The notes under the pieces are model-generated. The model ran no database searches and was not told the origin of the DNA. It worked only from the letters and a program-made list of their open reading frames with translations. A stretch of DNA of 58,150 nucleotides from Bacillota bacterium. GTDB lineage: Bacteria > Bacillota > Sulfobacillia > Sulfobacillales > Sulfobacillaceae. Shown in pieces: positions 36,274 to 45,234 of this stretch. Every line of letters begins with the position of its first letter. Position 1 is the first letter of the stretch. The translations under genes and the position numbers were made by a program. The stretch covers positions 1-58,150 of the forward strand of contig JAJYPK010000005.1 of assembly GCA_021795465.1 (NCBI GenBank), given 5' to 3'.

Positions 36274-37134
36274 ATGACAAAACTCTTATACCTTCTTAGC
36301 CCTTTAGTCTTATTAGGTAGCATTCTCGCCGGATGCGGGATCAACCACACGGGAGCCACTCCAGGTCCACACCCCATAAGAGAGACATCCGTCGTCACTA
36401 AGGCCTTAACATGGGTTGCCGAGCATCGAGAGATGATGCAGCGTCTAGGCGGCCGATCAGCGTTACAGGGCCCGGCCACGCTGATCGGTAAAGCCCCGTA
36501 TTCGGCCACCGTACAACTCCAACCAGTTGTTAATGCCTACAGCGTAGCCCTTTGGGAAACAGTCAAACCCTTGGGGATTAATCAATTCAATCCGAATCAA
36601 TTAAGCAAAGCAAATGGCACCACACGCGACTCGGCAGCTCTCCGCGTCCAATCATCTATTGCTTCGTGGAATGTAACCCAAAGTATTCTCTCATCTCGTC
36701 GATTACGTACGGGAACCGTAGAGACTCTTCCGGGAACGTTTATCAAACCTTTGGGTTCCGGCTTACCACTGCGCCTAGCTGGCATTGCCGCGACGTTTTA
36801 TACCCATGGTACTGATCCAGGAGGTACCGTGGGTAATACGATGGTAGCAAATTTCGTTCTGTGGCATCAAGCGCAATGGATATTTGAAATTGAAGGTCCT
36901 GCTGCGAAAAAATGGGCACAAACAATGATCAATACGATCCAGATTTCCCACTTACCAAAAGCGCAAGTAGGGGTTCTGGTGCTTCGCGCGACGAGGCAGG
37001 GGACATATTGGACTACCCTTACATGGTATCAGCAGCCCTACACCGTAATATTTTGGAGCGCACCCAGCCCCACCAACTTACAAACCATGCTCGCCATGGT
37101 GGGAACCTGGCGAACGTGGTCTCCGCATCCTTAA
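36274..37134 (+). CDS. Uncharacterised lipoprotein
   Basis: 286 residues with a lipoprotein signal peptide and lipobox LAGC (Cys about 21), so it is anchored outside the membrane. A helical region follows (about 45-60), then a beta-rich domain (WIFEIEGPAAKKWAQTMINT near residues 208-228; the final part WYQQPYTVIFWSAPSP). The domain end resembles that of the broken secreted protein at 1-661, so the two may share a family. ATG 36274 lacks a strong Shine-Dalgarno sequence. It directly follows the tnpB remnant. Function unknown. Confidence 0.7.
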   Translation: MTKLLYLLSPLVLLGSILAGCGINHTGATPGPHPIRETSVVTKALTWVAEHREMMQRLGGRSALQGPATLIGKAPYSATVQLQPVVNAYSVALWETVKPLGINQFNPNQLSKANGTTRDSAALRVQSSIASWNVTQSILSSRRLRTGTVETLPGTFIKPLGSGLPLRLAGIAATFYTHGTDPGGTVGNTMVANFVLWHQAQWIFEIEGPAAKKWAQTMINTIQISHLPKAQVGVLVLRATRQGTYWTTLTWYQQPYTVIFWSAPSPTNLQTMLAMVGTWRTWSPHP

Positions 37135-37145
37135 TCGTCTCAAGA

Positions 37146-37908
37146 TTACCAGCCAGCGGCAGTCGCTTGACTGGCGGCCGTGTTCGCCTCAGAATAGCTC
37201 GCCGCGGCCGTCGATCCTGCCGCGTCGATATAGCCAAAATTGGATGACGCTTCCCAACTTGCGAAGTCACTAAACGATTCGCATGAGAGGCCAAGGGTGC
37301 TACAGGCATCTTGAATGGCCGTTAAAGCTGGTCCACCGACCGCAATGACACAGATATCGAAGTCCTGCGTCGACCGGGCGGCAACCAGTGCATCAGCGGT
37401 CACCAGTGGCTGCACATTGCCGCTGGTGTACTGGTTGATATCGACCTGCAAAGCGCTCACGTAGTCGATCGCATCCTTGGTCAACAACACAATTTGCCAG
37501 TTACTCGCATTACGCCCGGCGAGACACGAGGAACTACGCATGATGCGGACCCGATTCGGAGGGCCTGACGCAGGTGATAGATTTGGGTAAAGAGATCGCT
37601 AGAGGTCCGTAGTTCCCCGTGCCATCCGACCTGTAACAGTTGTGGTTCGGGAGCACGTGATTGGGGATGCCGGATCAAACACTGAAAGATCTGATAGACT
37701 AGGCCCGCGCCGATAAAGCGAGAAACTGATCACCCTGCCAAATCCCTTGGCGATCCAAATCCACCAGTGTTGGTGGCCCCAGATAAATTTGTTTCCTGCC
37801 TATCCATCCGTATGCACGCCTTTTCGGAGACGGGAATTCAGTGGCCCCGCTAAGATTGCTGTAGCGAGGGAGGAGAGACAGCAGCCTGGCAATCCGTTCC
37901 TGCCTCAC
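37146..37908 (-). pseudogene. Degenerate gene of unknown function
   Basis: Two or three minus-strand frames read as one decayed protein: 37908-37699 (YGWIGRKQIYLGPPTLVDLD), then about 37678-37540 (LLQVGWHGELRTSSDLFTQI), then 37541-37146 (NWQIVLLTKDAIDYVSALQV, FDICVIAVGGPALTAIQDA, and an Ala/Ser/Thr-rich end). The last part is long, clean and protein-like, with 37146 as its stop. No start with a ribosome binding site is found and the frames change at about 37540 and 37690. I do not recognise a family. Confidence 0.35.
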
Positions 37909-38086
37909 GACAAGAGAGAGGACCCAACCGTTTGCGACCAGGGGGGTGTGCCCATGTTTGTCAATTACGGAGGGAGATCGACTATTGCCAAGCGTGCGAA
38001 TATCATGGAATGATAAACTCGCGTCTTCGCAGATTTCAGGGGAACCTTCAAGAACATCCCATCAAAGATTGACCAAGGGGATTCTC

Positions 38087-38158
38087 ATGGCTTACCAGGG
38101 GTTCGAATGCTGGGGATACTACGCATCCAAAGCAAAAGAGACCCAATGGTTCAACTGA
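38087..38158 (+). pseudogene. Truncated first 23 codons of a DUF1906-like glycosidase-type protein
   Basis: ATG 38087 has AAGGGG eight bases upstream, so it looks like a true start. The peptide (MAYQGFECWGYYASKAKE plus QWFN) resembles the beginning of DUF1906 (Rv2525c-like, glycoside-hydrolase-like) proteins, which open with GFD.(Y/W)GYY. It stops after 23 codons at TGA, and no continuation is visible in the next 100 bases. Probably the remnant of a deleted gene; the family match is from a short motif only. Confidence 0.35.
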
Positions 38159-38279
38159 CGATTAAATTCACGCTCGCAAGGATTGAGGAAATGGTGTACC
38201 GAAATTAGATGACAGTCAGAGTGCACTGCAGTGGGTCCCAAAACTTGCAGAGCGTAGCGAAAATCCGTCAATCCGTTTA

Positions 38280-38549
38280 TCACAGGGGCATCTCGTTATC
38301 CGAACGTCGGACTGCCTTGGCACGTCGGAGCAAGCGAAGCCGAGCACTGGCCAGCCCACCAGTCGCCGCGCCTCCCATGCCCGTCAAAAGACCCCTCCAA
38401 AACGTCGAATGAGGCGTACTGGCACTCGCACTCAGACCCGTAAAGATCGCACTCGAGGCGATCAGTCCGTTGAGCAACCACGACTGTTGCCGAAGCGATA
38501 GTCCGTTCCAGCGTTGCTGTTGGCGAATTTTCCATGCGCGAAATCTCAT
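38280..38549 (-). CDS. Small membrane protein, 89 residues
   Basis: ATG 38549 has TGGAGG upstream at good spacing. The product starts with a basic, Gln/Arg-rich helix, then has two membrane segments (about residues 23-43, SWLLNGLIASSAIFTGL, and 51-70, WRGLLTGMGGAATGG), and ends in a strongly basic tail. It looks like a small two-helix membrane protein. No family recognised. It stands alone in the accessory stretch. Confidence 0.6.
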   Translation of the reverse strand: MRFRAWKIRQQQRWNGLSLRQQSWLLNGLIASSAIFTGLSASASTPHSTFWRGLLTGMGGAATGGLASARLRLLRRAKAVRRSDNEMPL

Positions 38550-39068
38550 AGTACGCCTCCATCTATGACTCGGTTGCTAGACGTCAATGTTGTCGGAAAC
38601 GAACTGACCTAAATCACAGCGACCGATCTCTGTAAGATTGTGTTTATCCACTATCCATCCCATGTTTCCACCAGATTCCCATCCCAGCTGACAATGACAG
38701 GTCTATCCTCACATGCGGTGGCGTAAGTGTCAATTAAGTAGGCGACCTCTATGTCTAACACCTGTCTTAGGCTATTGAGTAAGGTATATGCGGGATTTTG
38801 ATGCCAACGATACTTGGGTCGGCAATCGAGCACACCGGAAGATTCTGCACAAGTATTCGGAACGCGATCGCCAACAACTTGTTCCCCCATTGAAGATATC
38901 ACGTTGCTCTAGATGATAGCGACGCTGGTACTGGCTCAATTTGTGTACAAAAACCTGATAGCCATAAGTTATAGGCGTAAGTGAATATGTGAAACACACC
39001 AAAGTAATGAACTAACGCCCACAATGGGACGGGATGGCTAGGTTGTCGACAGGTATCGGATCTTCGTA
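38550..39068. other. Stretch without a confident gene
   Basis: A minus-strand frame at 38902-38651 reads fairly protein-like (NSLRQVLDIEVAYLIDTY, then RPVIVSWDGNLVETWDG), and an overlapping frame upstream (38990-38900) could be its 5' part after a frameshift. No ribosome binding site or family motif supports it. It may be another decayed gene. Confidence 0.3.
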
Positions 39069-39447
39069 TTACGTCACCAGTTGGACCACGTCAGAGTATT
39101 TGGCCATAATCGAGTCAGCGGTGAGTAGGCGAAATGGGCCAGACAGAGCTTGAGCAACGAGCATCCGGTCAAACGGATCATTATGAATGGCGGGCAAGAT
39201 CGCCACCATCCTCGCGCGTCCTCGGCACTCACGGGCAACTCCGAAAATCCGCTGGCCTTGATGCCTCTGACGAGGTCGGAAATCTTGATATCAAGTTTCC
39301 CTAGACCGATTAAAAGGTAGCTTCCCAAATGGAGGCTGCACTAACAAGAACCTCGGCGGCCTGCGAAATCTGCTCGAAAATCTCCCGCGTAAGACGTGGA
39401 GAATCGATCAGGTACCATAAGTAGATATGAGTATCGAGCAGCATCAT
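39069..39447 (-). pseudogene. PIN-domain toxin (VapC-like), two frameshifts
   Basis: The minus strand starts MMLLDTHIYLWYLIDSPRLT (the first PIN Asp) and reads to VSAASIWEAT, where a TAA comes at about 39310. The next part continues in a second frame (LLIGLGKLDIKISDLVRG) and the last in a third, from about 39200 (VAILPAIHNDPFDRMLVAQA, LLTADSIMAKYSDVVQLVT). These are the normal three blocks of a VapC PIN ribonuclease, including the NDPFDRML motif. Two one-base changes near 39310 and 39200 are enough to explain it. The ATG overlaps the antitoxin stop. As written, the toxin is inactive. Confidence 0.85.
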
Positions 39448-39680
39448 TCGTCGGTCCCTTCAAAACTCCTTAGTACCGCTTCTGGCAACGGTGCATCGAA
39501 ATCATCGGCAATACGGAGCTTTCCACGTAGAAATCCCGGTGTCCGAGTAGGTCGAGAGATCGTTACCGGGACTAGTCTCGCAATGGGCTTGCCCGCTTTG
39601 GCAACCGTTACTTCCTCGCCTCGACTCACCTCATCAAGAAGCCGAGAATTTAATCTCTTCGCTTTTGTGATTACTGTCAA
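39444..39680 (-). CDS. Phd/YefM-type antitoxin
   Basis: 78 residues. It contains the Phd/YefM pattern LLDEVSRGEEVTVAKAGKPIARLVPV near the N-terminus (part: EVSRGEEVTVAKAGKPIARL), and a C-terminal toxin-binding tail GFLRGKLRIADDFDAPLPEA that is typical of antitoxins partnered with PIN toxins. TTG 39680 is the start; no strong site is seen. The stop overlaps the toxin ATG (GAATGATG). The antitoxin is intact while its toxin is broken. Confidence 0.85.
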   Translation of the reverse strand: MTVITKAKRLNSRLLDEVSRGEEVTVAKAGKPIARLVPVTISRPTRTPGFLRGKLRIADDFDAPLPEAVLRSFEGTDE

Positions 39681-40086
39681 CCATATGCCTGCACGGAGGT
39701 AGAAAGGCCCGACCAGTCAGCAAGAAGGGTCCTGGATGCAACTTGTGCCATAGTCAGAACCCTTTAATTTAGCCGACTTTCAGAAACCATAACAAATAGT
39801 TAGACTAAGCTTAGGCGTTATGTGTCGTAATGCGACCTATTTACACAGGTATTTTGGCCATAATATTGGTAATCGGGATGGCCTATCCCAAAACTACACA
39901 GGTTGTTTGATCGATTTCTGCTTCTTGCTTCGGGCGCTAAAGCCCCCATTAACAGGTCCATTGACGCAGTGAAGCACACAGACAAATTAGACTTTCGACT
40001 ACCCGTAGCTGGTAGTATCCTAGGGTGGGGGAGAGATAAGCTGATTCCCATATCTTCCCGATTATGGTAGCGATGGAGGAGAGCCA
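39681..40086. other. Gene-free stretch
   Basis: No gene with support. Short frames on the minus strand (39818-40182) have no ribosome binding site or motif. The plus-strand segment TTCGGGCGCTAAAGCCCCC (about 39926-39945) forms a small hairpin of the kind seen near transposon ends, without more evidence. Confidence 0.35.
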
Positions 40087-40602
40087 GTGATTATTCCTAT
40101 TTGGATGGCAGATTGGGAACACCAGTGCTGCGGACCAGAAATCAACCCCGGAGACCGTGCGGAATGGCCGATCTATTTTCACTGTAAGGAGTCACCCACG
40201 CCGACTGACGAAGCGCCGAGATTTGCCGTGATATCCGACATGGATGTCGAGGCTGTCTGGCGTTGGGAATCCCGAGAGACCAACGTAGACGGCATCACCA
40301 CGGTCGCCAATTGGGCCCACTTGCACGTCGGTGTGTTCGTACACATGGATGCCGACCCTGGTGACACTGTCGTGAAGTATCGTGGTCGTGTATGGCATGA
40401 ACTCCATAACTCAGAACCACCCCCAGCGGTGGTCGGAACGGTTCGGGCCATTTACTGGCATCCCGCCATTATTCAACAAGTTGGGCCTCATGAGCAGCGG
40501 ATTGACGGATATCAGCCCGGTGTTGCGATTGGCTCGACATCGACCGTGCCCATGGGAGAAATGGGAGCCTTTCGGTTTGCTCTTGACGTCGAGGGTCTGT
40601 GA
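40087..40602 (+). CDS. DUF6578-like protein
   Basis: 171 residues. The N-terminus IWMADWEHQCCGPEINPGD matches the start of DUF6578 proteins (IW..DWQ.QCCG...). These are small, soluble, beta-rich proteins of unknown function found mainly in Actinobacteria and some Firmicutes. The rest contains HVGVFVHMDADPGD and a final EMGAFRFALDVEGL. GTG 40087 is well placed behind ATGGAGGAG. It stands alone in the accessory stretch, which suggests transfer, but its base composition is not obviously different. Confidence 0.75.
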   Translation: MIIPIWMADWEHQCCGPEINPGDRAEWPIYFHCKESPTPTDEAPRFAVISDMDVEAVWRWESRETNVDGITTVANWAHLHVGVFVHMDADPGDTVVKYRGRVWHELHNSEPPPAVVGTVRAIYWHPAIIQQVGPHEQRIDGYQPGVAIGSTSTVPMGEMGAFRFALDVEGL

Positions 40603-41003
40603 TTCTCGATTTCAGCATCACCGGTAGCGGTCGATTGAACCCGAGAGCTCGTGGCCCAGCACCCCCTTCTAACCAGCCCGAACTTCCTTCATAGGGGGCC
40701 CCGTCAACCCCGGGATCGCCGATCGTATTCCTTGCAGGATACGTGCCCCTCATATAATACACCGGGACCATCTTTGTCGGATATGACATGCACTGGCCAT
40801 GTTCCGCACGCACGTTCCGGATAGCCGCCTTGATCATGGTCGGCGACTCCGGGGAATAAGCAACCTCGGGGAGACGCGATTCTCCCCGAGGTCTACCGGC
40901 CACATCAGGATAAGAGGGATCCCAAACTACGAGTGTAGTATCGGAATCCCTTTTTAAGTCAACTGATATCGATGAGTTTCGTGCGAACTAATTTAGTGGT
41001 CCT
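40603..41003. other. Gene-free stretch with a 12-bp perfect hairpin
   Basis: ACCTCGGGGAGA (40863-40874) and its exact complement (40881-40892) enclose a CGCGAT loop. It is in the region past the nrdJ end on the minus strand, but there is no T-run, so its role as terminator is weak. A 144-codon minus-strand frame crosses it and overlaps DUF6578, without a ribosome binding site. Confidence 0.5.
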
Positions 41004-43493
41004 CTAACATTTAGAGTAACCGCACGAACTACAGTGTTGGCATCCTTCTTCATAGATTAACGTAGGTGCATCACATTGGGGGCAGAGGTCCATATGTTGC
41101 GACCGGGGACGCCACGCCGACGGCTTAGGCTCTGTAGACAACGACAACGTAGCTGCCGCTTCGTTGTTCTCTCGTCGAATGTAACTTTCAAGCAATTGAC
41201 CAATGCCGTCCACCACGCTCAAGACGCGTCCGGGACCAAACCCCATTTGGTTAGCACCCCCGATACCTTTTAACTGCTCGGCGACTAATTCGAGTCGACG
41301 TCGAGCAGTAACATCCCCATGAGACCGCAGATACAGGCTTATCACGCGACCGAGGGACTCCATGAATGACTGCACTTCAGATCCGGCTCGACCGAGAAGC
41401 ATAAAGACCTCGAAGGGATCCCCGTCCACTTCATTAATGACCACCCGCGCTGTACCGGCGGGTGTCTCCTTGCGAAACGTATGTCCATTGACGGTCGAGG
41501 GAACCGGATAGACTTCCACAGAGGGTTCTATGGGGTCTCGAAGGCTTGGTGCATTGTCCTTCTCGTTTCCCGAAAGGTGTAGGACTTGCTCACTACGACT
41601 TTGGTCGCGATAGATGGTCACCCCTTTACAGCCTAGGTCGTAGGCCAACTCGTAAAGTTTGGCGGTATCTTCCACCGTATAGTCGCTCGGCGCGTTAGCG
41701 GTCTTCGAAATACTGGAGTCGGTCCAGCGTTGGATTGCCGCCTGCACGTGGACGTGCTCTTCGGGAGTGAGGTCCATCGCCCCAACGAAATAACCGGGAA
41801 GTTCCTGATCTGGATGTAAATCTCGCCACTCCTGGGCAACGGGCACGTATTGTTCATCAAATCCTAGACGCGACTGCCGGAAATAAGTCAGTGCATAAAA
41901 CGGTTCGATTCCCGTGCTAGTACCTACCATGGTTCCCACGGTTCCCGTTGGGGCTTGGGTCAATATGGTGACGTTGCGGGTACCATGCTGGAAAATCTTG
42001 TCGCGCACGGACTCTGGCATTCTTTGCATAAAGCCACTCTCTAGATATTTCTCCGCGTCAAAGGCCGGGAATGCCCCCTTCTCTTGCGCCAACTCCACGT
42101 CATAAACATAGGACTCAATGGCAATAAATTGGTAGAGCTTGTCGATGAAGGTAATCGACTCTGGACTTCCGTAGCGAAGTCCTAGACGAATTAAGAGTTC
42201 GCCGAGCCCCATGGTACCGAGCCCAATTCGTCGTTCATTTTTTTGATTCTCTCGATTTTGCTCGAAAAAATACGGAGTGGCATCGACAATGTCGTCAAGA
42301 AATCGCGTGCCCATACGCACCGTGGTCTTTAACGCTACCCAATCCACGTCTGCCGCAATCGGATCATAAAAGGATGCCAAATTAATATGTCCTAAGGTAC
42401 ATACACCCCAGGCTGGCAGTGGTTGTTCAGCGCACGGATTCGTGCTAATCAAGGGATTGAAATACCAACTATTCGAATCTTTTTCGTGACGCTGATCGAA
42501 CACGATGCCTGGTTCGGCGGCCTGCCATGCCCCTTCAACAATTTCGTGCCAAATCGACCGCGCCTTGACGGTCTCATAGACTATAACGTCTTTGCCGGCT
42601 TGTTTCCAAGTCTCTAGGTTACCATCCCACAGAGAGTCGTAGTCCGCATCACTCGTGTCGGGAAAAACCAAGTGCCAATCGCCATCGGCCTTTACGGCAG
42701 CCATAAAGTCGTCGGAAATCCGCACGCTAATATTGGCATTTTCCACCATGCCCGGTGTCTTCTTGACGTCGATAAAGCGCCATAAATCCGGGTGCCAATC
42801 TTCGATTTGCAGCATAAGGGCACCCCGCCGAGAGCCACCTTGCTCTACCAGACCGGTGGCTCTGGAATATAAATCCATCCAGGATACTGCCCCGGAGGAT
42901 CGCCCATTAACTCCGCGAACGGTTGCCCGTGCTGGTCGGAGGGACGATACATTGATACCGACTCCTCCACCTCGGCTCATGATCTCGATCATTTGACCAA
43001 GCGTCTCGACAATGCCTTCACGGCTATCGCGAGGGCTCGGTATGACATAACAATTAAAGTAGGTCAATTGTTGGTCGGTACCGGCTCCCGCCCAAATTCT
43101 GCCTCCCGGCACAAAATGCAACGATGCAATTTCTTGGGCAAAAGTGGCTTCAACATCTGGGCGAACCTCCGGTGACTCCACACTGGCGACACCCCGGGCG
43201 ATCCGTGTCGCCACTTCGCTTATCGTGGTCTCCGTTGGTCGATCGCATTCCACCGTGCGGCGTTCGATGAGTTCTCCCTTTTGCGGCCCGGTAATCAGTT
43301 CGATGGAGAGGTAATTTAGAGGTAAGAGGGCACGCACCACGCCAATATCTTTCTTAGGCCACTTAGGGTGTGGCTCCACTAAGGCGATCACTAAGTCGTC
43401 AATCACAAAACTCCGTGATGCATCCTTAACCGTATATCGATCTAGAAAAATTTTCCAACTCAGTTCTGAGCTAAATCCGGTATCACGCTCCAT
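41004..43493 (-). CDS. nrdJ: Adenosylcobalamin-dependent (class II) ribonucleotide reductase
   Basis: 829 residues from ATG 43493 (GAGGAGG upstream), rather than the frame's extension to 43541. Conserved motifs: FNCYVIPSP (first redox Cys), GGGVGINVSSLRPA, the thiyl radical Cys in STNPCAEQPLP, QAPTGTVGTMVGTSTGIEP (part: PTGTVGTMVGTSTG), and the C-terminal zinc ribbon CPQC..CQHCSSCGYSKC, which regenerates the active-site thiols. It makes deoxyribonucleotides with coenzyme B12 and needs neither oxygen nor strict anaerobiosis. The nrdR repressor gene lies just upstream on the same strand, and cobB is found at the window's end. Confidence 0.95.
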   Translation of the reverse strand: MERDTGFSSELSWKIFLDRYTVKDASRSFVIDDLVIALVEPHPKWPKKDIGVVRALLPLNYLSIELITGPQKGELIERRTVECDRPTETTISEVATRIARGVASVESPEVRPDVEATFAQEIASLHFVPGGRIWAGAGTDQQLTYFNCYVIPSPRDSREGIVETLGQMIEIMSRGGGVGINVSSLRPARATVRGVNGRSSGAVSWMDLYSRATGLVEQGGSRRGALMLQIEDWHPDLWRFIDVKKTPGMVENANISVRISDDFMAAVKADGDWHLVFPDTSDADYDSLWDGNLETWKQAGKDVIVYETVKARSIWHEIVEGAWQAAEPGIVFDQRHEKDSNSWYFNPLISTNPCAEQPLPAWGVCTLGHINLASFYDPIAADVDWVALKTTVRMGTRFLDDIVDATPYFFEQNRENQKNERRIGLGTMGLGELLIRLGLRYGSPESITFIDKLYQFIAIESYVYDVELAQEKGAFPAFDAEKYLESGFMQRMPESVRDKIFQHGTRNVTILTQAPTGTVGTMVGTSTGIEPFYALTYFRQSRLGFDEQYVPVAQEWRDLHPDQELPGYFVGAMDLTPEEHVHVQAAIQRWTDSSISKTANAPSDYTVEDTAKLYELAYDLGCKGVTIYRDQSRSEQVLHLSGNEKDNAPSLRDPIEPSVEVYPVPSTVNGHTFRKETPAGTARVVINEVDGDPFEVFMLLGRAGSEVQSFMESLGRVISLYLRSHGDVTARRRLELVAEQLKGIGGANQMGFGPGRVLSVVDGIGQLLESYIRRENNEAAATLSLSTEPKPSAWRPRSQHMDLCPQCDAPTLIYEEGCQHCSSCGYSKC

Positions 43494-43537
43494 AAATCCT
43501 CCTCTAGATAAAGATTCACGATAGGGGTCCCAACCCT

Positions 43538-44002
43538 TCACTCTTTCCGCGAGAATTGAATAAGGCGTTCGAGTTCCTGGCGAAATCCCTCGATATCTGT
43601 GAATTGTCGGTACACCGAAGCAAAGCGTACATATGCCACCTCGTCCATCTGCCTTAATCGATCCATGACTAGCTCCCCAATTTGACGGGTGGAAACTTCG
43701 CTGGGATGCCCATCTCTTAGAGCACGTTCGATGTCATCCACCATACGTTCCACTTCATCGAGCGCAATCGGTCGTTTTTCACAGGCAGTAAGAATGCCGC
43801 GAAGAATTTTACCACGGTCAAAAGCTTCCCGCTGGCTATCCTTTTTAACAATCCACAACGGCACGTCTTCAACGCGTTCATACGACGTAAACCGTTGACG
43901 ACACGCCAAGCACTCCCGACGACGACGAATCTCCTGCCCATCGTGGGCGGGTCGCGAGTCCAAGACTTTACTGTCCGGGTATTGGCAAATAGGACATCTC
44001 AT
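43538..44002 (-). CDS. nrdR: Transcriptional repressor NrdR
   Basis: 154 residues. A zinc ribbon (Cys 3, 6, 31 and 34; [18 protein letters not shown]) is followed by an ATP-cone domain ([20 protein letters not shown] on). NrdR senses (d)ATP and represses ribonucleotide reductase genes. It is upstream of nrdJ with 44 bases between, so they form one operon, which would make the repression self-regulating. No strong Shine-Dalgarno sequence was identified. Confidence 0.95.
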   Translation of the reverse strand: MRCPICQYPDSKVLDSRPAHDGQEIRRRRECLACRQRFTSYERVEDVPLWIVKKDSQREAFDRGKILRGILTACEKRPIALDEVERMVDDIERALRDGHPSEVSTRQIGELVMDRLRQMDEVAYVRFASVYRQFTDIEGFRQELERLIQFSRKE

Positions 44003-44034
44003 GGATCAATCCCCCATCATCTTGTACAAGGATA

Positions 44035-44062
44035 ATTATAACCTACTACATCTAGATGTCTA
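44035..44062 (-). promoter_or_regulatory. nrdR-nrdJ promoter with overlapping palindrome
   Basis: On the minus strand TAGACA (44057-44062) and TATAAT (44035-44040) are 16 bases apart and match consensus well. A perfect 12-base palindrome ACATCTAGATGT (44048-44059) overlaps the -35 and the spacer. Its outer bases resemble half an NrdR box but the centre does not, so it is only a possible operator. Confidence 0.6.
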
Positions 44063-44276
44063 GAAACAAGGGGCCTTTGGAACCATCGATATTTTTTTGG
44101 TGGTTCTCACTCCAACGAACACAATTGCAGGCACACGAATCACCTGCAAAGAATTGTCGCATTTTGTCGAAGGAATAGATCGTGGCAGTGAAATGTGTGC
44201 GGCCGGGGGGCTGGGTCACACCTCCCGTGGCGAGTCAACATAACATCCCACCACTGAAAAAGCCACGTTGGATGAA

Positions 44277-44297
44277 AGGGGGCCGGTCTGGCCCCCT
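44277..44297 (-). terminator. Intrinsic terminator of the opuC operon
   Basis: AGGGGGCC (44277-44284) and GGCCCCCT (44290-44297) form an 8-bp stem with a five-base loop, followed on the minus strand by TTTCATCC. It starts seven bases after the substrate-binding protein stop. Confidence 0.75.
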
Positions 44298-44304
44298 CTG
44301 CTCG

Positions 44305-45225
44305 CTATTTAAGAAGTCCCTGTTTTTTTAGAAACTGCTTCGCGATTGTCTGCGGACTTTCTTTTAAAACATCCGCCTCGTAATTCATTTGAGTCTGATC
44401 CTTGGTGGTGATGCGTCCCCATAACGGTGCCAATACCTTATTGAGGTGATACTGCTGCACCACGCTGTGGTTCATGATCAGAATGCCGTGATACGGAGGG
44501 AAAAAATGCTTATTATCTTTCAACGGCACTTCATGCAATTTCTTCAAACGGCCATCTGTGGAGTAAACGACGGCGGCGTTTACGGATCCTTTGGCCAACG
44601 CCTCATACATAAGACTGTAATCCATGGCATGCGTCGCCTTGAAATGCAATCCATACGCGTGGGTCCACGCCGTAAAGCCATCCCCTTTACGCTGTTGAAA
44701 TGTTGGATCCGTCGCTATGACCCAATGACTGGCGTACGGAACCACCGATGAGTCGGTAGTCAAATGATACTTCTTGGCAGTAGCCTGGGTGACACCCAAA
44801 GCGTAAGTATCCTGATAACCTAGCGATGGCGACACCCAAAATCCCCATCGCTTCATTTCCTGATTCACCACGTACGCCGAAACCTGGTTCGGATGCCCTT
44901 TCCACTTCCCCGTATACGATTGGCCCAGAGGCCCTGTAAACTCGGTACCATCATACCCCACGTATCCTTGGATGGAATTTTGCTTCATCAAGGTGTGTAG
45001 GAGTCCAGACGCCCCGGTCGTATAGCGGATCGAGACCTTTAGAGGAGTTTTAGCTTGAATCAAGTCCTTCACAATCCACTCATCAATCCGTGGCTCTGCA
45101 AAGTCTTGAGCGGCTAATGTAATATGCGTGACTTTCGCCCCACTTGCGGTACTCCCACATCCAGCAAGCACTGCGGACAACCCAACCACACTTACAGCCA
45201 TTCCGAGTCGTATCGCTTTCTTCAT
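44305..45225 (-). CDS. opuCC: Osmoprotectant ABC transporter, substrate-binding lipoprotein
   Basis: 306 residues with a lipoprotein signal peptide and lipobox LAGC (Cys about 23). The OpuAC/ProX-type domain starts ITLAAQDFAEPRI and contains GYVGYDGTEFTGPLG, as in OpuCC/OsmX proteins that bind glycine betaine, choline or carnitine. The last gene of opuCA-opuCB-opuCC. ATG 45225 has AGGAGGCGTC upstream. Co-transcribed with permease and ATPase. Confidence 0.9.
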   Translation of the reverse strand: MKKAIRLGMAVSVVGLSAVLAGCGSTASGAKVTHITLAAQDFAEPRIDEWIVKDLIQAKTPLKVSIRYTTGASGLLHTLMKQNSIQGYVGYDGTEFTGPLGQSYTGKWKGHPNQVSAYVVNQEMKRWGFWVSPSLGYQDTYALGVTQATAKKYHLTTDSSVVPYASHWVIATDPTFQQRKGDGFTAWTHAYGLHFKATHAMDYSLMYEALAKGSVNAAVVYSTDGRLKKLHEVPLKDNKHFFPPYHGILIMNHSVVQQYHLNKVLAPLWGRITTKDQTQMNYEADVLKESPQTIAKQFLKKQGLLK

Positions 45226-45234
45226 TGACGCCTC

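Larger units (their letters stand above)
44003..44304. other. Intergenic stretch between opuC operon end and nrdR
   Basis: It holds the nrdR promoter, the opuC terminator at 44277-44297 and a six-bp hairpin around a T-run at about 44090-44120. No gene is present. Confidence 0.6.

Noticed and set aside
40469-40903. 144-codon minus-strand frame past the DUF6578 gene
   Set aside because: It overlaps the DUF6578 3' end by 134 bases, has no ribosome binding site, and its first codons are the arms of a hairpin.
19518-41004. Shared 13-base sequence TTTAGTGGTCCTC at 19518 and 40992
   Set aside because: Dozens of 13-base matches are expected by chance in a window of this size, and the flanks do not match.
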